A DNA stretch of 64,000 bases from Candidatus Binatus sp. (GCF_030646925.1 NZ_JAUSKL010000062.1:1-64000); one strand, 5' to 3'. Shown: positions 30,408 to 39,948, numbered from the stretch's first letter. Notes: generated by a model not told the origin, from the letters alone. Numbers and translations: made by a program.

Positions 30408-31523
30408 ATGACGACGCTCGGCGGCATCATTGCGCTGCCAGACGGTTCGACGGTGAAGGGCAACGTCTCGTTCACCGATCGAATCGCGCGCATCGAGGAA
30501 TCGTCGAGCGCCGGCCACGACTGCATCCTGCCGGGCCTGATCGACCTGCAGGTCAATGGCTCGGACGGTTTCGACGTGATGAGGGCGACGCCCGAGTCGT
30601 TGCTCGAGTTGGGGCGATTGCTCGCGCGCGAGGGCACCACTGCATGGTTGCCGACGGCGGTCACCGCGCCAATCGAGCAAATTGCACGCAGTCACGACGC
30701 GATCGCCGAGGCAACTGAGTTGTCGCGCGCATCGGGCAGTCAGTCCGCGGCGATCCTCGGCATGCATCTCGAAGGCCCGTTCATTTCGCCGCTTCGTCTC
30801 GGTGCGCATCCGAAGCTGAATCTCGAGCCGCGCGGCGATTCGTTCGAGAGCGTGCTAGCGATGCAATCGCTCAAGCTCATCACGCTCGCGCCAGAAATTC
30901 CCGGCGCACTCGACGCGATCGGCCGCCTGGTCGCGCGCGGCGTGATCGTTTCGATCGGGCATACCAACGCAACGCTCGAGGAAGCGAACGCGGGCATCGC
31001 GGCGGGCGCGCGGATGTTTACGCATCTGTACAATGCGATGCGCCCGCTGAATCATCGCGACCCCGGCGTGATCGCGAGCGCTCTCGCACCGTCGCCCGCA
31101 TTTGCGGCGCTGATCCCCGACGGCGTGCATGTGCATCCTGAGATGCTGCGACTCGCGTGGCGTGCGCGCGGAAAAAGCGGGATGCTGATCGTCACCGACA
31201 AAGTCCTGCTGGCGAATGCCGTCGCGAATCCCGGCGGCAGTGTCGGGCGCGGCCGAGCGAGCATCCGCGACGGCGCCGTGCGCCTCGCCGACGGCACTCT
31301 AGCGGGGAGTATCATCTCGATGCTCGATGGAGTGCGACTCATGATCGACAAGGTCGGCGTCACGATCGGCGATGCGGCGATGCTTGCCGCGACCAATCCC
31401 GCAAATCTGCTCGGCGCGATCGATCGGGGGCGCATTCAGCTCGACGCGCGCGCCGATTTGATCGTGCTCAGCCGCGCGTTAGAGTTGAAAGCCGTATTCC
31501 TTGGCGGGCGCGAACTCGCCTGA
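30408..31523 (+). CDS. nagA: N-acetylglucosamine-6-phosphate deacetylase
   Basis: 371 residues. Metal and active-site motifs: GLIDLQVNGSDGFDV, GMHLEGPFISPLRLGAHP, ISIGHTNATLEEANAGIAAG after a SIGH strand, MFTHLYNAMRPLNHRDPG and IVTDKVLLAN, with the catalytic Asp. It deacetylates GlcNAc-6-P in amino-sugar recycling. Its neighbour anmK, three genes down, feeds the same pathway through MurNAc-6-P, supporting a peptidoglycan-recycling operon. Confidence 0.92.
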   Translation: MTTLGGIIALPDGSTVKGNVSFTDRIARIEESSSAGHDCILPGLIDLQVNGSDGFDVMRATPESLLELGRLLAREGTTAWLPTAVTAPIEQIARSHDAIAEATELSRASGSQSAAILGMHLEGPFISPLRLGAHPKLNLEPRGDSFESVLAMQSLKLITLAPEIPGALDAIGRLVARGVIVSIGHTNATLEEANAGIAAGARMFTHLYNAMRPLNHRDPGVIASALAPSPAFAALIPDGVHVHPEMLRLAWRARGKSGMLIVTDKVLLANAVANPGGSVGRGRASIRDGAVRLADGTLAGSIISMLDGVRLMIDKVGVTIGDAAMLAATNPANLLGAIDRGRIQLDARADLIVLSRALELKAVFLGGRELA

Positions 31524-31560
31524 AGCACCCGAGGATTGCGCGAAAATTCGGAGCTCATCG

Positions 31561-32415
31561 ATGCCGCTGAACAAAGACTGCGCTGGCCGCGAATATCCGC
31601 CGATCACCACCGAAGTCACGCTCGAGGCGATGCAGAATTATGCGCGCGCTTACAACGACGACAATCCCGCGTACTTCGATGCGAGCCGGGCGGTCGGAAT
31701 CGTCGCGCCGCCGATGTTCGGCGTCGTCGTGACGTGGAACGCGGTAATGGGCGCCACGATGGATCCGAACGTCGGAGCCGATTTGCTGCGCTCGGTGCAT
31801 GGCGAGCAGGACATGGAATTCCTGCGACCGATTCGGCCCGGCGACGTAATCATTGCGGCCGCAAAAATTGCCTCGATCGAAACCAAGGTCACTGGCGAAA
31901 CGATGACGGTCGAAGTGAACGCGCGCGATCGCGACGGCAAGCCGGTGCAGAAAACGCTGTTCAGCATTTTCGTTCGCGGGCGCAGAAATCGCGACGTCGC
32001 GGCGGCGGAACCGCGCATCGTCGAACCTGATCGCGGCGCGCCGCTGTACACGGTCGCGCAGACGATCGACAAGGACCAGACGTTTCGCTACGCGGCGGCG
32101 TCTGGCGATCGCAATCCGATTCACGTCGATGAAACGGTCGCGAAGATGGCGGGCCTGCCCGGCATCATCGTCCACGGCTTGTGCACGATGGCCTTCACGT
32201 CGAAGGTCATCATCGACAACTGTTGCGCTGGCGATCCGACGCGTCTCAAGCGGCTGCGCGTACGTTTTTCGCGGCCGGTCCTCCCCGGCCAAACGATCAC
32301 GACGAAAGTCTGGAGCGACGGCGAAAGAGACGGACGGCTAGTTTTCGCATACGAGACGTTCAACGCCGAGGGACCAGCCGTGATCAAATCCGGGCTCGCG
32401 GAAGTCACGCCCTGA
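31561..32415 (+). CDS. Tandem hot-dog MaoC-like dehydratase
   Basis: 284 residues from the ATG at 31561. Two hot-dog domains: an N-terminal FAS1/MaoC-N type (NYARAYNDDNPAYFD near residues 24-38) and a C-terminal MaoC domain with the catalytic Asp/His in ASGDRNPIHVDETVAKMAG and GIIVHGLCTMAF. These enzymes hydrate 2-enoyl-CoA or related thioesters. Its place between nagA and anmK-linked genes is unexplained. Confidence 0.85.
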   Translation: MPLNKDCAGREYPPITTEVTLEAMQNYARAYNDDNPAYFDASRAVGIVAPPMFGVVVTWNAVMGATMDPNVGADLLRSVHGEQDMEFLRPIRPGDVIIAAAKIASIETKVTGETMTVEVNARDRDGKPVQKTLFSIFVRGRRNRDVAAAEPRIVEPDRGAPLYTVAQTIDKDQTFRYAAASGDRNPIHVDETVAKMAGLPGIIVHGLCTMAFTSKVIIDNCCAGDPTRLKRLRVRFSRPVLPGQTITTKVWSDGERDGRLVFAYETFNAEGPAVIKSGLAEVTP

Positions 32416-32442
32416 CGCACGATCTTCGGATCGCGTGAGAAC

Positions 32443-33699
32443 GTGAAAATCACGATCGGCCTCTCGCTGTCGCTGACGGGCGAATACGCGCCGCTCGCGC
32501 GTCAAGCTGAGACTGCGCTGCGCCTGTTCGTCGCGGATATCAACGCGGGCGATGCGATCCGTCTCGGCGGCGAGCGCTGCGAATTCGTGCTCGAATGCCA
32601 CGATGATGCGAGCAACTCGTCGCGATGCGCCGGCATCTATCGCGCACTCTGCGCCGATTCGCGCATCGGCATAATCTTCGGCCCCTACTCGAATCGCCTC
32701 GCTCGGATCGCCGCTCCGGTCGCCGCCGAGACGCGCCGCATTTTCATAAATCACGGTGGCGCGGGCGATGAACTGTACGAACGCGGCAATCGAATGATCG
32801 TCGGCGTGCTGAGTCCCGCGAGCGATTACATGCGCGGCTTCATCCGCCTGCTGAGCACGCTGAAGCTGTGGCGCAAGCGCCTCGCGATCATCGCGTCGCC
32901 GACCTCATTCGCGCGCGCAGTCGCGGCGGGAATCGAAAAGGCTGCCGCGGAACGCGCCGCGCGCCTTCGCGGCCTGCGCATTCGGGTGAAGTGGAACGGC
33001 GCGTTCGATCCCGACGCCTCGCCGACGAAACTTTTCCCCGCGCTGCGGCGCAATCGCGTCAACGCGCTAGTCAGCGCCGGCAGCTATGAACACGACGTTG
33101 CGGTGATGGGCGCGGTGGCGGAGTCGCCGCTCGATATTCCTGTGCTCGGATGCGTCGCGGCGGGCGTGCGGCGCTTCGGCGCCGACTTGGGCGAGCACGC
33201 GGAAGGAATCGTCGGACCGTCGCAGTGGGAGGAAATTGCGACAATCGATCCTGAGATTGGGCCGTCGCCCGCGGAGTTCGCGCGACGAATGAACGCCGCT
33301 GGCGTTGACGCTCCCGACTATCCGAGTGCACAGGCGTACGCCGCCGGGTTGCTCACCGCTGCCGCCATCAATGAGGCCGGCAGTCTCGACACCGAAAAAA
33401 TTCGAGCAGCGTTTTCCGATCTGCGCACCACGACGCTGTTCGGCGGCTTCTCGATCGATCGCGTAACCGGCCGCCAGCTTGGTCACGCGATGCTGCTCGT
33501 GCAGTGGCACGCCGGGCGCAAGGTGATTATCCAACCCGAGGCGCACACCGACGTCGGTTCGCTCGATTTTCCATCCGGATGGCGACTGCTGCTTGCGGGC
33601 CTTGACGCGCTCAAGTTAAGTCGTCGTGACGATCGTCCCGAGGAATACGACGACGCGAACGACGAAACGAAGGAAAAAAATGAGCGCAGTCAGGATTAG
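32443..33699 (+). CDS. Periplasmic-binding-protein type I homologue without signal peptide
   Basis: 418 residues from GTG at 32443. The mature Leu/Ile/Val-binding fold starts at once: KITIGLSLSLTGEYAPLARQ, then IGIIFGPYSNRLARIAAPVA and FINHGGAGDELYERGNRM. The nearest upstream in-frame codon is the MaoC stop at 32413-32415, so no signal peptide can be added. The C-terminal 20 residues are charged. No permease or ATPase gene is adjacent. It may be a cytoplasmic ligand sensor, or its export signal is lost. It overlaps anmK by 20 bases. Confidence 0.82.
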   Translation: MKITIGLSLSLTGEYAPLARQAETALRLFVADINAGDAIRLGGERCEFVLECHDDASNSSRCAGIYRALCADSRIGIIFGPYSNRLARIAAPVAAETRRIFINHGGAGDELYERGNRMIVGVLSPASDYMRGFIRLLSTLKLWRKRLAIIASPTSFARAVAAGIEKAAAERAARLRGLRIRVKWNGAFDPDASPTKLFPALRRNRVNALVSAGSYEHDVAVMGAVAESPLDIPVLGCVAAGVRRFGADLGEHAEGIVGPSQWEEIATIDPEIGPSPAEFARRMNAAGVDAPDYPSAQAYAAGLLTAAAINEAGSLDTEKIRAAFSDLRTTTLFGGFSIDRVTGRQLGHAMLLVQWHAGRKVIIQPEAHTDVGSLDFPSGWRLLLAGLDALKLSRRDDRPEEYDDANDETKEKNERSQD

Positions 33700-34894
33700 C
33701 CTCGAGGGCGGCAAGTTGCTGGCGATCGGCCTGATGTCGGGCACGTCGCACGACGGCGTGAGCGCGGCGATGGTCGAGATCGACGAGGGCGCGCGGCCAC
33801 CCGCTAAAGTCGTGGCGTTCCAGACTTTTCCCTATTCATCGCGGATGCGCGGCGAACTGCTCGAAGCGTCGGCGGGAACCGGCGTCGGCAGCGCCGCAAT
33901 CTCGACGCTCAACGTTGCGCTGGGACGCACACTCGGCGCGGCCGCGATCGCGATCGCAAAAGAGGCAGGCGTCGAGATGTCGGAGGTCGCGTTCATCGGC
34001 TCGCACGGTCACACGTTTTTTCACCGGCCGCCGCGCAGTGCGCGACGCGGCCAGCCTGCTTCGACGTTGCAACTCGGCGAGTCGTCGGAGATCGCGGCAA
34101 TCACGGGCGTGCCGGTCGTCGCAGATTTTCGCCCGATGGATATCGCGCTCGGCGGCGAGGGCGCGCCGCTCGCGCCGCTGGCTCATCAATGGATGTTCGC
34201 CGATCGCAAGCTCGGACGCATCGTGCAGAACATCGGCGGCATCGGCAACGCGACCTACATCCCGCCGGGCGCGCGCCTCGGCAATCCGGATTTGATCGCG
34301 TTCGACACCGGACCTGGAATGGGGATGCTCGACGCGCTCACGTCGCGAATCTCCGCCGGGCGGATGCGGATGGATCGCGACGGGCGGATCGCTGCGCGGG
34401 GCCACGTCAACGATCATCTGTTGGCAGAATTGATGCGAAATCCGTACTTCAAACGTCGCCCGCCGAAATCCACCGGCCGCGAGGAATTCGGTCCTCCGTT
34501 GCTCGATCAGATCGTCATCAAAGCGCGGCGCCGGCAAATCGTCGATTTCGATCTGGTCGCCACGATCACTGCGTTAACCGCGCGATCGATTGGCGACGCG
34601 GCGCGCGATTTCATCCTGCCGCGAGGCCGCCTCGATCAATTGATCGCGACCGGCGGCGGTGCTCGCAATCCCACGCTGATGCGGATGCTGGCCGCGGAAC
34701 TTCCGGAGGTTGAAGTTTTGACGGCGGACAAAGTGGGCGTCGATGGCGATTCGCTGGAAGCGGTGGCGTTCGCGATTCTCGGCTACCAGATGTTGCGCGG
34801 ACGCCAGGGCAACCTCCCCACCGTGACCGGCGCGCGCGCGCCCGCGATCCTGGGCAAACTCACGCTCCCGCCAACTCCGATCTCGGAATCCTGA
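33680..34894 (+). CDS. anmK: Anhydro-N-acetylmuramic acid kinase
   Basis: 404 residues from the ATG at 33680 (AAGGA upstream). ASKHA-type kinase: IGLMSGTSHDGVSAAMVEID at the N-terminus, GSHGHTFFHRPP, VVADFRPMDIALGGEGAPL, FDTGPGMGMLDA and IATGGGARNPTLM. It phosphorylates and opens 1,6-anhydroMurNAc from cell-wall turnover; the product is turned to GlcNAc-6-P and then handled by NagA, encoded upstream. MurQ is not seen in the window. Confidence 0.93.
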   Translation: MSAVRISLEGGKLLAIGLMSGTSHDGVSAAMVEIDEGARPPAKVVAFQTFPYSSRMRGELLEASAGTGVGSAAISTLNVALGRTLGAAAIAIAKEAGVEMSEVAFIGSHGHTFFHRPPRSARRGQPASTLQLGESSEIAAITGVPVVADFRPMDIALGGEGAPLAPLAHQWMFADRKLGRIVQNIGGIGNATYIPPGARLGNPDLIAFDTGPGMGMLDALTSRISAGRMRMDRDGRIAARGHVNDHLLAELMRNPYFKRRPPKSTGREEFGPPLLDQIVIKARRRQIVDFDLVATITALTARSIGDAARDFILPRGRLDQLIATGGGARNPTLMRMLAAELPEVEVLTADKVGVDGDSLEAVAFAILGYQMLRGRQGNLPTVTGARAPAILGKLTLPPTPISES

Positions 34895-35436
34895 GAGTTG
34901 TGAATTTCAGTCGCGTGAGAGATTGGGAATTTTCGTTGCTGAACGATTTTGCCTGATGCGAGATACGCACGGATCGGGATCAATGAGGCCACCTGATCCG
35001 CCAAATCGGTCCACCGCGACGGTTGATTTCAAAGATCCTGGGCGCGCCGAGCGACGGGATCACCGCGCCCCGGTCGCGGTCTGCGGACAACTTACGCGCG
35101 CTCGCGAATCGCTCAGGTCCGCAACACGGTCGGCTGCAATGCTACTGAACGTTCCCGCGGTCTTACCAAGGTCGCGGCGCTTTATTCCTTGAGACGGTCG
35201 GATAGACGACTCGTCCTTGCCGTCGGTCCCCGTAGGGCGTCAGCCGCCACGTATTCTATTTATTTGACTAGTCTCTGTCATTCTTTCATATTTAACTTGA
35301 CTTTGATTAACTATGATACTAGATAATTCTTTATAGGCGACCGCCGGTCGCAGTTGCCCGGGGAATCAGGATGCCGCGTTATTCCTCAAATTCCGCGTCT
35401 TTTCGAGGCGTCGCCAAACCGAATGGAAGAACCACA
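34895..35436. other. Non-coding gap upstream of the exopolysaccharide region
   Basis: The first 350 bases are GC-rich with no convincing gene. From about 35250 the sequence becomes AT-rich and holds two promoter-like pairs, listed separately. This marks the left border of the polysaccharide region. Confidence 0.5.
35264..35325 (+). promoter_or_regulatory. Tandem sigma-70-like promoters
   Basis: Two TTGACT boxes each have a 17-base spacer: TTGACT at 35264-35269 with CATATT at 35287-35292, and TTGACT at 35297-35302 with TAGATA at 35320-35325. They point at the small Cys-motif gene, the flavoprotein and the ATP-grasp gene. Confidence 0.6.
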
Positions 35437-35739
35437 ATGGGAACACTAAACAGTTCGCCACGCACCCTGCGCAAGGATGACCAAGTCCCGTGCCGGCCCG
35501 ACGATCCGTGCGCGCGATGCTCGATGATGAAGGTGATTCAGCACCGATTTGCTGAATTTCGGCGCGTGTTCGGCAGGGATCCGGAACCCTTCGAACCCTT
35601 GTTTTTCTTCGAAAATCTGCCGACACCTGTCCTGGCTGACGAGACTCACATGATGCAGCAGTTGTTCGAAGCTGCCCGGTACGCGGCGGTGGATTTCGAT
35701 CGGCTGCTGGACTTCCTGCACCGTCGAACCGGGATCTGA
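35437..35739 (+). CDS. Small Cys-motif protein of unknown function
   Basis: 100 residues from the ATG at 35437 (GGAAGA upstream); an in-frame ATG at 35371 would add 22. It has a compact cysteine motif CRPDDPCARCS near residues 20-30, then a hydrophobic and acidic stretch (EPFEPLFFFENLPTPVLAD) and a helical tail ending LLDFLHRRTG. I do not recognise the family. The Cys spacing could bind a metal or cluster. It is the first gene after the tandem promoters and precedes the flavoprotein by 136 bases. Confidence 0.6.
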   Translation: MGTLNSSPRTLRKDDQVPCRPDDPCARCSMMKVIQHRFAEFRRVFGRDPEPFEPLFFFENLPTPVLADETHMMQQLFEAARYAAVDFDRLLDFLHRRTGI

Positions 35740-35875
35740 TGGCGCCACTCCACACGAAACTTCGCCCAGGTCTCCACGCCGGAGAATTGCGCGCAGGCAT
35801 CGCCCTCGATTTTGCATTCGCCGATGACCGCTTCTTTCGAACCGCACAACTGAGATTTCCGGGAGTCCCAGGAGA

Positions 35876-37069
35876 GTGAGCTCAAGATCCGACGTCGCAA
35901 TAATAGGCGCAGGCCCGTACGGCTTGTCGGCCGCGGCGCATCTCCGTGCAGCCGGTGTCGAGGCGCGGGTCTTCGGCCGCACGATGGACTTCTGGGAAGG
36001 GCACATGCCGGCCGGGATGCGACTGCGCTCCTCCTGGGACGCGAGTCACATCTCCGATCCGCAACGCCGCCTGACACTCGAAAACTATCAGTGCGCCAAT
36101 CGGGTCAAGCTCGATACTCCGCTGCCGCTTAGCGGATTTATCGATTATGGCCGCTGGTTTCAGCGCGAGGCCGCGCCCGACGCCGATCCGCGGCGAGTGC
36201 ATCTCGTCGAGCGCGACGCCAATTGCTTTCGTCTGCGACTCGAGGATGGCGAACTGATCGAAGCAAGGCGAGTGGTGATCGCGACCGGAATCCTGCCGTT
36301 CGCGTATCGCCCGCCGGAGTTCGACGAAATCCCCTGCACGCTCGCGTCCCATTCCTGCAACCATCGCGATCTCGCCGCCTTCGCCGGAAGGAAAGTGACC
36401 GTAGTCGGCGGCGGGCAAAGCGCGCTCGAGTCGGCCGCCCTGCTGGCCGAAGCCGGCGCCCAGGTCGCGGTCGTAACGCGCGCTCCTGGCGTGCGATGGC
36501 TCACGCGCAGCGGCCGCCTTCATCGACTGCCGGCGCGGGTTCGCCGCCTGCTCTACCATCCGACCGACGTCGGCCCGGCGCTCCTGAGTCAACTGGTGGC
36601 TCGCCCCACGCTCTTCAGGCTCCTGCCGCGCGATCTTCAGGAGCATATCGCATGGCGATCGATCCGCCCCGCGGCATCGTCGTGGCTGATGCCGCGCGTC
36701 ACGATGGTTCGATTCACTTACGGCCGCAGAATAACCAACGTGATCCGGGTTCGCGATCGGCTTCGCCTTCATCTCGACGACGGAAGCTCGCGCGAGACTG
36801 AGCACGTGATTCTCGCGACCGGCTATCGCGTGGACATCAGGCGCTACTGCTTTCTGGCGCCGGAACTGCTCTCGGCCATGAGGGTCGTGGACGGTTATCC
36901 GGAACTGAAGACGGGCCTCGAGTCGTCGGTTGCGGGTCTTCACTTCCTCGGTGCGCCAGCGGCGCGCAGCTTCGGTCCGCTGGTGCGCTTCGTCTCCGGC
37001 GCCCACTTCGCATCTTCCGCCCTGACCGCACGAATAACCAATCGGCGCGCCCCGGAATCGGTACCCTGA
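35876..37069 (+). CDS. FAD/NAD(P)-dependent monooxygenase-like protein (lysine N-hydroxylase/FMO type)
   Basis: 397 residues starting with GTG at 35876 (AGGAG close upstream). Two dinucleotide-binding sites: GAGPYGLSAAAHL (residues about 11-23) for FAD and VVGGGQSALESAALLAEAG for NADPH, plus the ATGY motif in VILATGYRVDI. This layout fits N-hydroxylating or flavin monooxygenases and related oxidoreductases. Its TGA overlaps the ATG of the ATP-grasp gene (TGATG), so the two are probably made together. Substrate unknown. Confidence 0.8.
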   Translation: MSSRSDVAIIGAGPYGLSAAAHLRAAGVEARVFGRTMDFWEGHMPAGMRLRSSWDASHISDPQRRLTLENYQCANRVKLDTPLPLSGFIDYGRWFQREAAPDADPRRVHLVERDANCFRLRLEDGELIEARRVVIATGILPFAYRPPEFDEIPCTLASHSCNHRDLAAFAGRKVTVVGGGQSALESAALLAEAGAQVAVVTRAPGVRWLTRSGRLHRLPARVRRLLYHPTDVGPALLSQLVARPTLFRLLPRDLQEHIAWRSIRPAASSWLMPRVTMVRFTYGRRITNVIRVRDRLRLHLDDGSSRETEHVILATGYRVDIRRYCFLAPELLSAMRVVDGYPELKTGLESSVAGLHFLGAPAARSFGPLVRFVSGAHFASSALTARITNRRAPESVP

Positions 37070-38388
37070 TGGAAACACCTGACGGCGGCATCGATCCGGC
37101 CGCACCGACGCGGCAGCGCGGCGCGATAGTAATCGGCGGCGACTATCGCGGCTTGGGCGTGGTGCGGAGTCTCGGCCGGCGCGGAATCCCGCTGTGCGTG
37201 GTCACCGACGAGTACCGTCTCGCGGGACTTTCGCGTTACGTCGATCGCCGTCTCAAGTGGCCCGCAAACGAGTCTGATCAACTTAAATTTCTGCTCGACC
37301 TCGCCGCGCATCGCGGGCTCGCCGGATGGGTACTGTTCCCCACTGGCGACGAGACCGCGTCGCTGATTGCGCGAAACCATGCCTGCCTGGCGAGCCGTTT
37401 CACCCTCACCACTCCGCCGTGGGAGACGCTGCGATGGGCCTACAACAAGCAGTTGACTTACCGCCTCGCGCGCCAACTCGGCATCCCGAGCCCCCTTACC
37501 TGCTACCCGAAGAATCGCGAGGAGCTCGTGCGGCTTGAATGCTCCTTCCCGATCATCCTGAAACCCGCCCACAAGCGGAACCCGAGCCGCTTCACCCGCG
37601 ACAAAGCCTGGCTCGCCGCCGATCGCGACCATATGCTCGCCCTTTACGACGAGGCCTGCACCATGATCGAGCGGGGCGCGATCATGCTCCAGGAATTGAT
37701 CCCGGGCGCGGGCGCCTCGCAGTTCTCATTCGCCGCGCTATGCGCCGAGGGTAAGCCGCTGGCGTCGCTCGTCGCCATCCGGCAGCGCCAGCATCCGCTC
37801 GATTTCGGTCACTCCAGCTCGTACGTCGAGTCGATCGAGCAGCCCGAGGTCGAACGGCTCGGCCGCAGCGTCCTTGGTGCAATCCGGTTCAACGGCCTGG
37901 CGGAGGTCGAGTTCAAACGCGACCCGCGCGACGGCATCTTCAAGCTGCTGGACATCAACCCGCGCGTGTGGGGATGGCATACCCTGGGGGCGCGGGCCGG
38001 CGTCGATTTCTCTTACCTGGCGTGGCAGCTCGCCAACGGTGTCACGCTCAACGAGGCGCGGGGACGCGCGGGCGTGCGCTGGATGCGCGCGATCACCGAC
38101 GTCGCAGCCGCGGTGGAACAGTTTCGCGCCGGCCACTTATCGCTGCGGGGCTACCTGCGCTCGCTGCGCGGCCCGCTCGAGTTCGCGATCTGGGCGCCAG
38201 ACGATCCGCTCCCATCGCTGTGCGAAATTCCGTCGCTGATGCGCACGAACTTCAGCATCCGCCGCACCCTCGCTCGCCCTGATTCCGCGGCAGTCCGCCC
38301 GCGGGGAACTGACCCTCAGGTTTTGCCAAGGGGGGCAGATTTAATCGATGACGCGAGCGGCCTTCATTCAGATTCGCCGGTCGCGTGA
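37069..38388 (+). CDS. ATP-grasp ligase-like protein
   Basis: 439 residues. The N-terminal pre-ATP-grasp fold (AIVIGGDYRGLGVVRSLGRR) is followed by the ATP-grasp fold: NKQLTYRLARQLGIPSPLT, FPIILKPAHKRNP, IMLQELIPGAGAS and the metal-binding LLDINPRVWGW. Such ligases join a carboxylate to an amine or thiol; in polysaccharide loci they may attach amino acids or acids to sugars. Translationally coupled to the flavoprotein. Its 3' end overlaps the end of the convergent HTH gene by 21 bases. Confidence 0.8.
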   Translation: METPDGGIDPAAPTRQRGAIVIGGDYRGLGVVRSLGRRGIPLCVVTDEYRLAGLSRYVDRRLKWPANESDQLKFLLDLAAHRGLAGWVLFPTGDETASLIARNHACLASRFTLTTPPWETLRWAYNKQLTYRLARQLGIPSPLTCYPKNREELVRLECSFPIILKPAHKRNPSRFTRDKAWLAADRDHMLALYDEACTMIERGAIMLQELIPGAGASQFSFAALCAEGKPLASLVAIRQRQHPLDFGHSSSYVESIEQPEVERLGRSVLGAIRFNGLAEVEFKRDPRDGIFKLLDINPRVWGWHTLGARAGVDFSYLAWQLANGVTLNEARGRAGVRWMRAITDVAAAVEQFRAGHLSLRGYLRSLRGPLEFAIWAPDDPLPSLCEIPSLMRTNFSIRRTLARPDSAAVRPRGTDPQVLPRGADLIDDASGLHSDSPVA

Positions 38389-38616
38389 CGGAACGCGGCG
38401 GCGGCGCAAGAATTCTTCGATATCGTCGCTGCGAAAACGCATCATGCGGCCAATCTGATGGTATCGCAGTTGGCCGGTCTTGATGATCCGATAAAGAGTT
38501 CGCTCGTTGATTTGCAAGAGGCCCGATAGCTGAGCCACGGTGTAAAACTCGCGACGAGCCTCGAGCGATCCCGATAGTCTGCTTACCTTGCTGTCGAACT
38601 TGTCTTCCCGCCGCAT
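38368..38616 (-). CDS. Small excisionase/BldC-like HTH protein (copy 1)
   Basis: 82 residues from the ATG at 38616 (CAGGAAA upstream). A single HTH_17/MerR-like domain: FYTVAQLSGLLQINERTLYR, then IIKTGQLRYHQIGRMMRFR and DDIEEFLRRR. It closely resembles the proteins at 44036 and, less so, 63284. Such small proteins are labelled excisionases but many, such as BldC, are regulators. No integrase is nearby, so a regulatory role is more likely. Confidence 0.85.
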   Translation of the reverse strand: MRREDKFDSKVSRLSGSLEARREFYTVAQLSGLLQINERTLYRIIKTGQLRYHQIGRMMRFRSDDIEEFLRRRRVPSRDRRI

Positions 38617-39058
38617 TTTTCCTGCCTTTCGCCGACTGTTCTTACCGTCGGTGGCCGAAGCCGGAAGAACGACGATGTATGTTTCCAATCTTTCTCGACG
38701 CGCTCGGGAAGAACAGCGCATCGTGGAACGATTCAGCAGCGCGTCATCCAGTCGTTCGACTTTTCACTGGTGTCGTTACTTCAAACACTTTGAACTGGTC
38801 ACGCCGCGCCGCGACGCTATACACACAAGGGAGACTTCGCGCCACTTGAGACGAAACCATAAACCGTTAGTGAATCAAGAATCAACGATCACGGTCGCGT
38901 TTATGCCGAGGAACACCGGACGTCTAAAGGGACGACACTGCCGGATAGCATCACATGGTTCCATGCGCCGTGCTTGAAGATGCGGGGACTGGTCGCAACC
39001 GCGAAAGATCGCATCGTTCGACGCGATCGATCGTCGCAGGCTGAAACCGCGTCGAAGA
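38617..39058. other. 442-base gap with no gene seen
   Basis: No frame has recognisable content. It should contain the promoter of HTH copy 1. I see no hairpin or clear -35/-10 pair. Confidence 0.45.
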
Positions 39059-39913
39059 CTAACGCCAGACCGAATCCAGCATCAGGAGGCGGCGAACTTG
39101 CTGGCGGCGTATGAAGTTGATCAATTTCGCGTCATTGACGTTCGGACGCCCTCTAAGCCGGCTGTCGAAATATCCCGCAGCCATGCATATCGCGGAGACG
39201 GGTCGCGTAACCGCCATCCGCGCCGCTCGCGCGACAAGGAAGAATGGCGAATAGCCGACGTAGTAAGCCGTCTGGCCCTTGCCGAAGTGTCCGCGCCACG
39301 CGCCTGCCGCCGCGCCCTGGGGACGATGATGGTAGGCGCGGATGTGGCGAAAGCTTTGCGTCTTGAATCCGTTCATCAACGCGCGCATCTCGTCGATCGT
39401 GTCCCAGCCGGCGCAGCTTTCGAGCGGCTGAATCACCGAGAAGCATCTGGCGGAGTACATCTTGGTGGCGCCGCGGGTATGAAACGAATGGATGCCGCGC
39501 GCTTCATGCCAGCGATCATTAAATCGCTCGTAAAGGGTCGCGCCGGCGATTCCAAGCCGCGGGTTCGCGGCGAATTCGTTGAGCATCAACTGCACGAAGT
39601 CGGGCGCGAAACTCAAGTCCGCGTCGAGCCGGAAGATGAAATCAACGTCCTGCCAGGCCGCGCGCGGAAGGAATTGCATGATCACCGATTCGCCGCCCGC
39701 TTCGCGCGGACGATTGCGCGCGAGATGCACCGGCTCGATCCAGTCGTGCCGCCGCGCCGCCTCGTCGAGGATCCGCGCAGTGGCGTCGGCCGAACCATCG
39801 TCGATCACGATCCAGCGCTGCGGCCGCCGCACCTGACCCGCCATGCTCTCAATCAGCCCGGGCAGGAATCGCTCCTCGTCGCGGGCCGGAGTTATCGCGA
39901 TATATCTGTCCAT
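39059..39913 (-). CDS. Family 2 glycosyltransferase
   Basis: 284 residues from the ATG at 39913. GT-A fold: YIAITPARDEERFLPGLIES, IVIDDGSADATARI and the metal-binding FIFRLDADLSF (DxD). Acceptor region includes HTRGATKMYS and GWDTIDEMRA. It is clearly paralogous to the GT2 at 50732. It follows the MBL-fold gene and is read in the same direction. No membrane helix is obvious beyond a weak hydrophobic patch. Sugar donor unknown. Confidence 0.9.
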   Translation of the reverse strand: MDRYIAITPARDEERFLPGLIESMAGQVRRPQRWIVIDDGSADATARILDEAARRHDWIEPVHLARNRPREAGGESVIMQFLPRAAWQDVDFIFRLDADLSFAPDFVQLMLNEFAANPRLGIAGATLYERFNDRWHEARGIHSFHTRGATKMYSARCFSVIQPLESCAGWDTIDEMRALMNGFKTQSFRHIRAYHHRPQGAAAGAWRGHFGKGQTAYYVGYSPFFLVARAARMAVTRPVSAICMAAGYFDSRLRGRPNVNDAKLINFIRRQQVRRLLMLDSVWR

Positions 39914-39948
39914 TTGAGCACCAAAAATCGATCCTGTTGGCGTCGGCG

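Noticed and set aside
38368-38616. The small HTH proteins as phage or plasmid excisionases
   Set aside because: No integrase, att-like repeats or phage genes are seen near any of the three copies.
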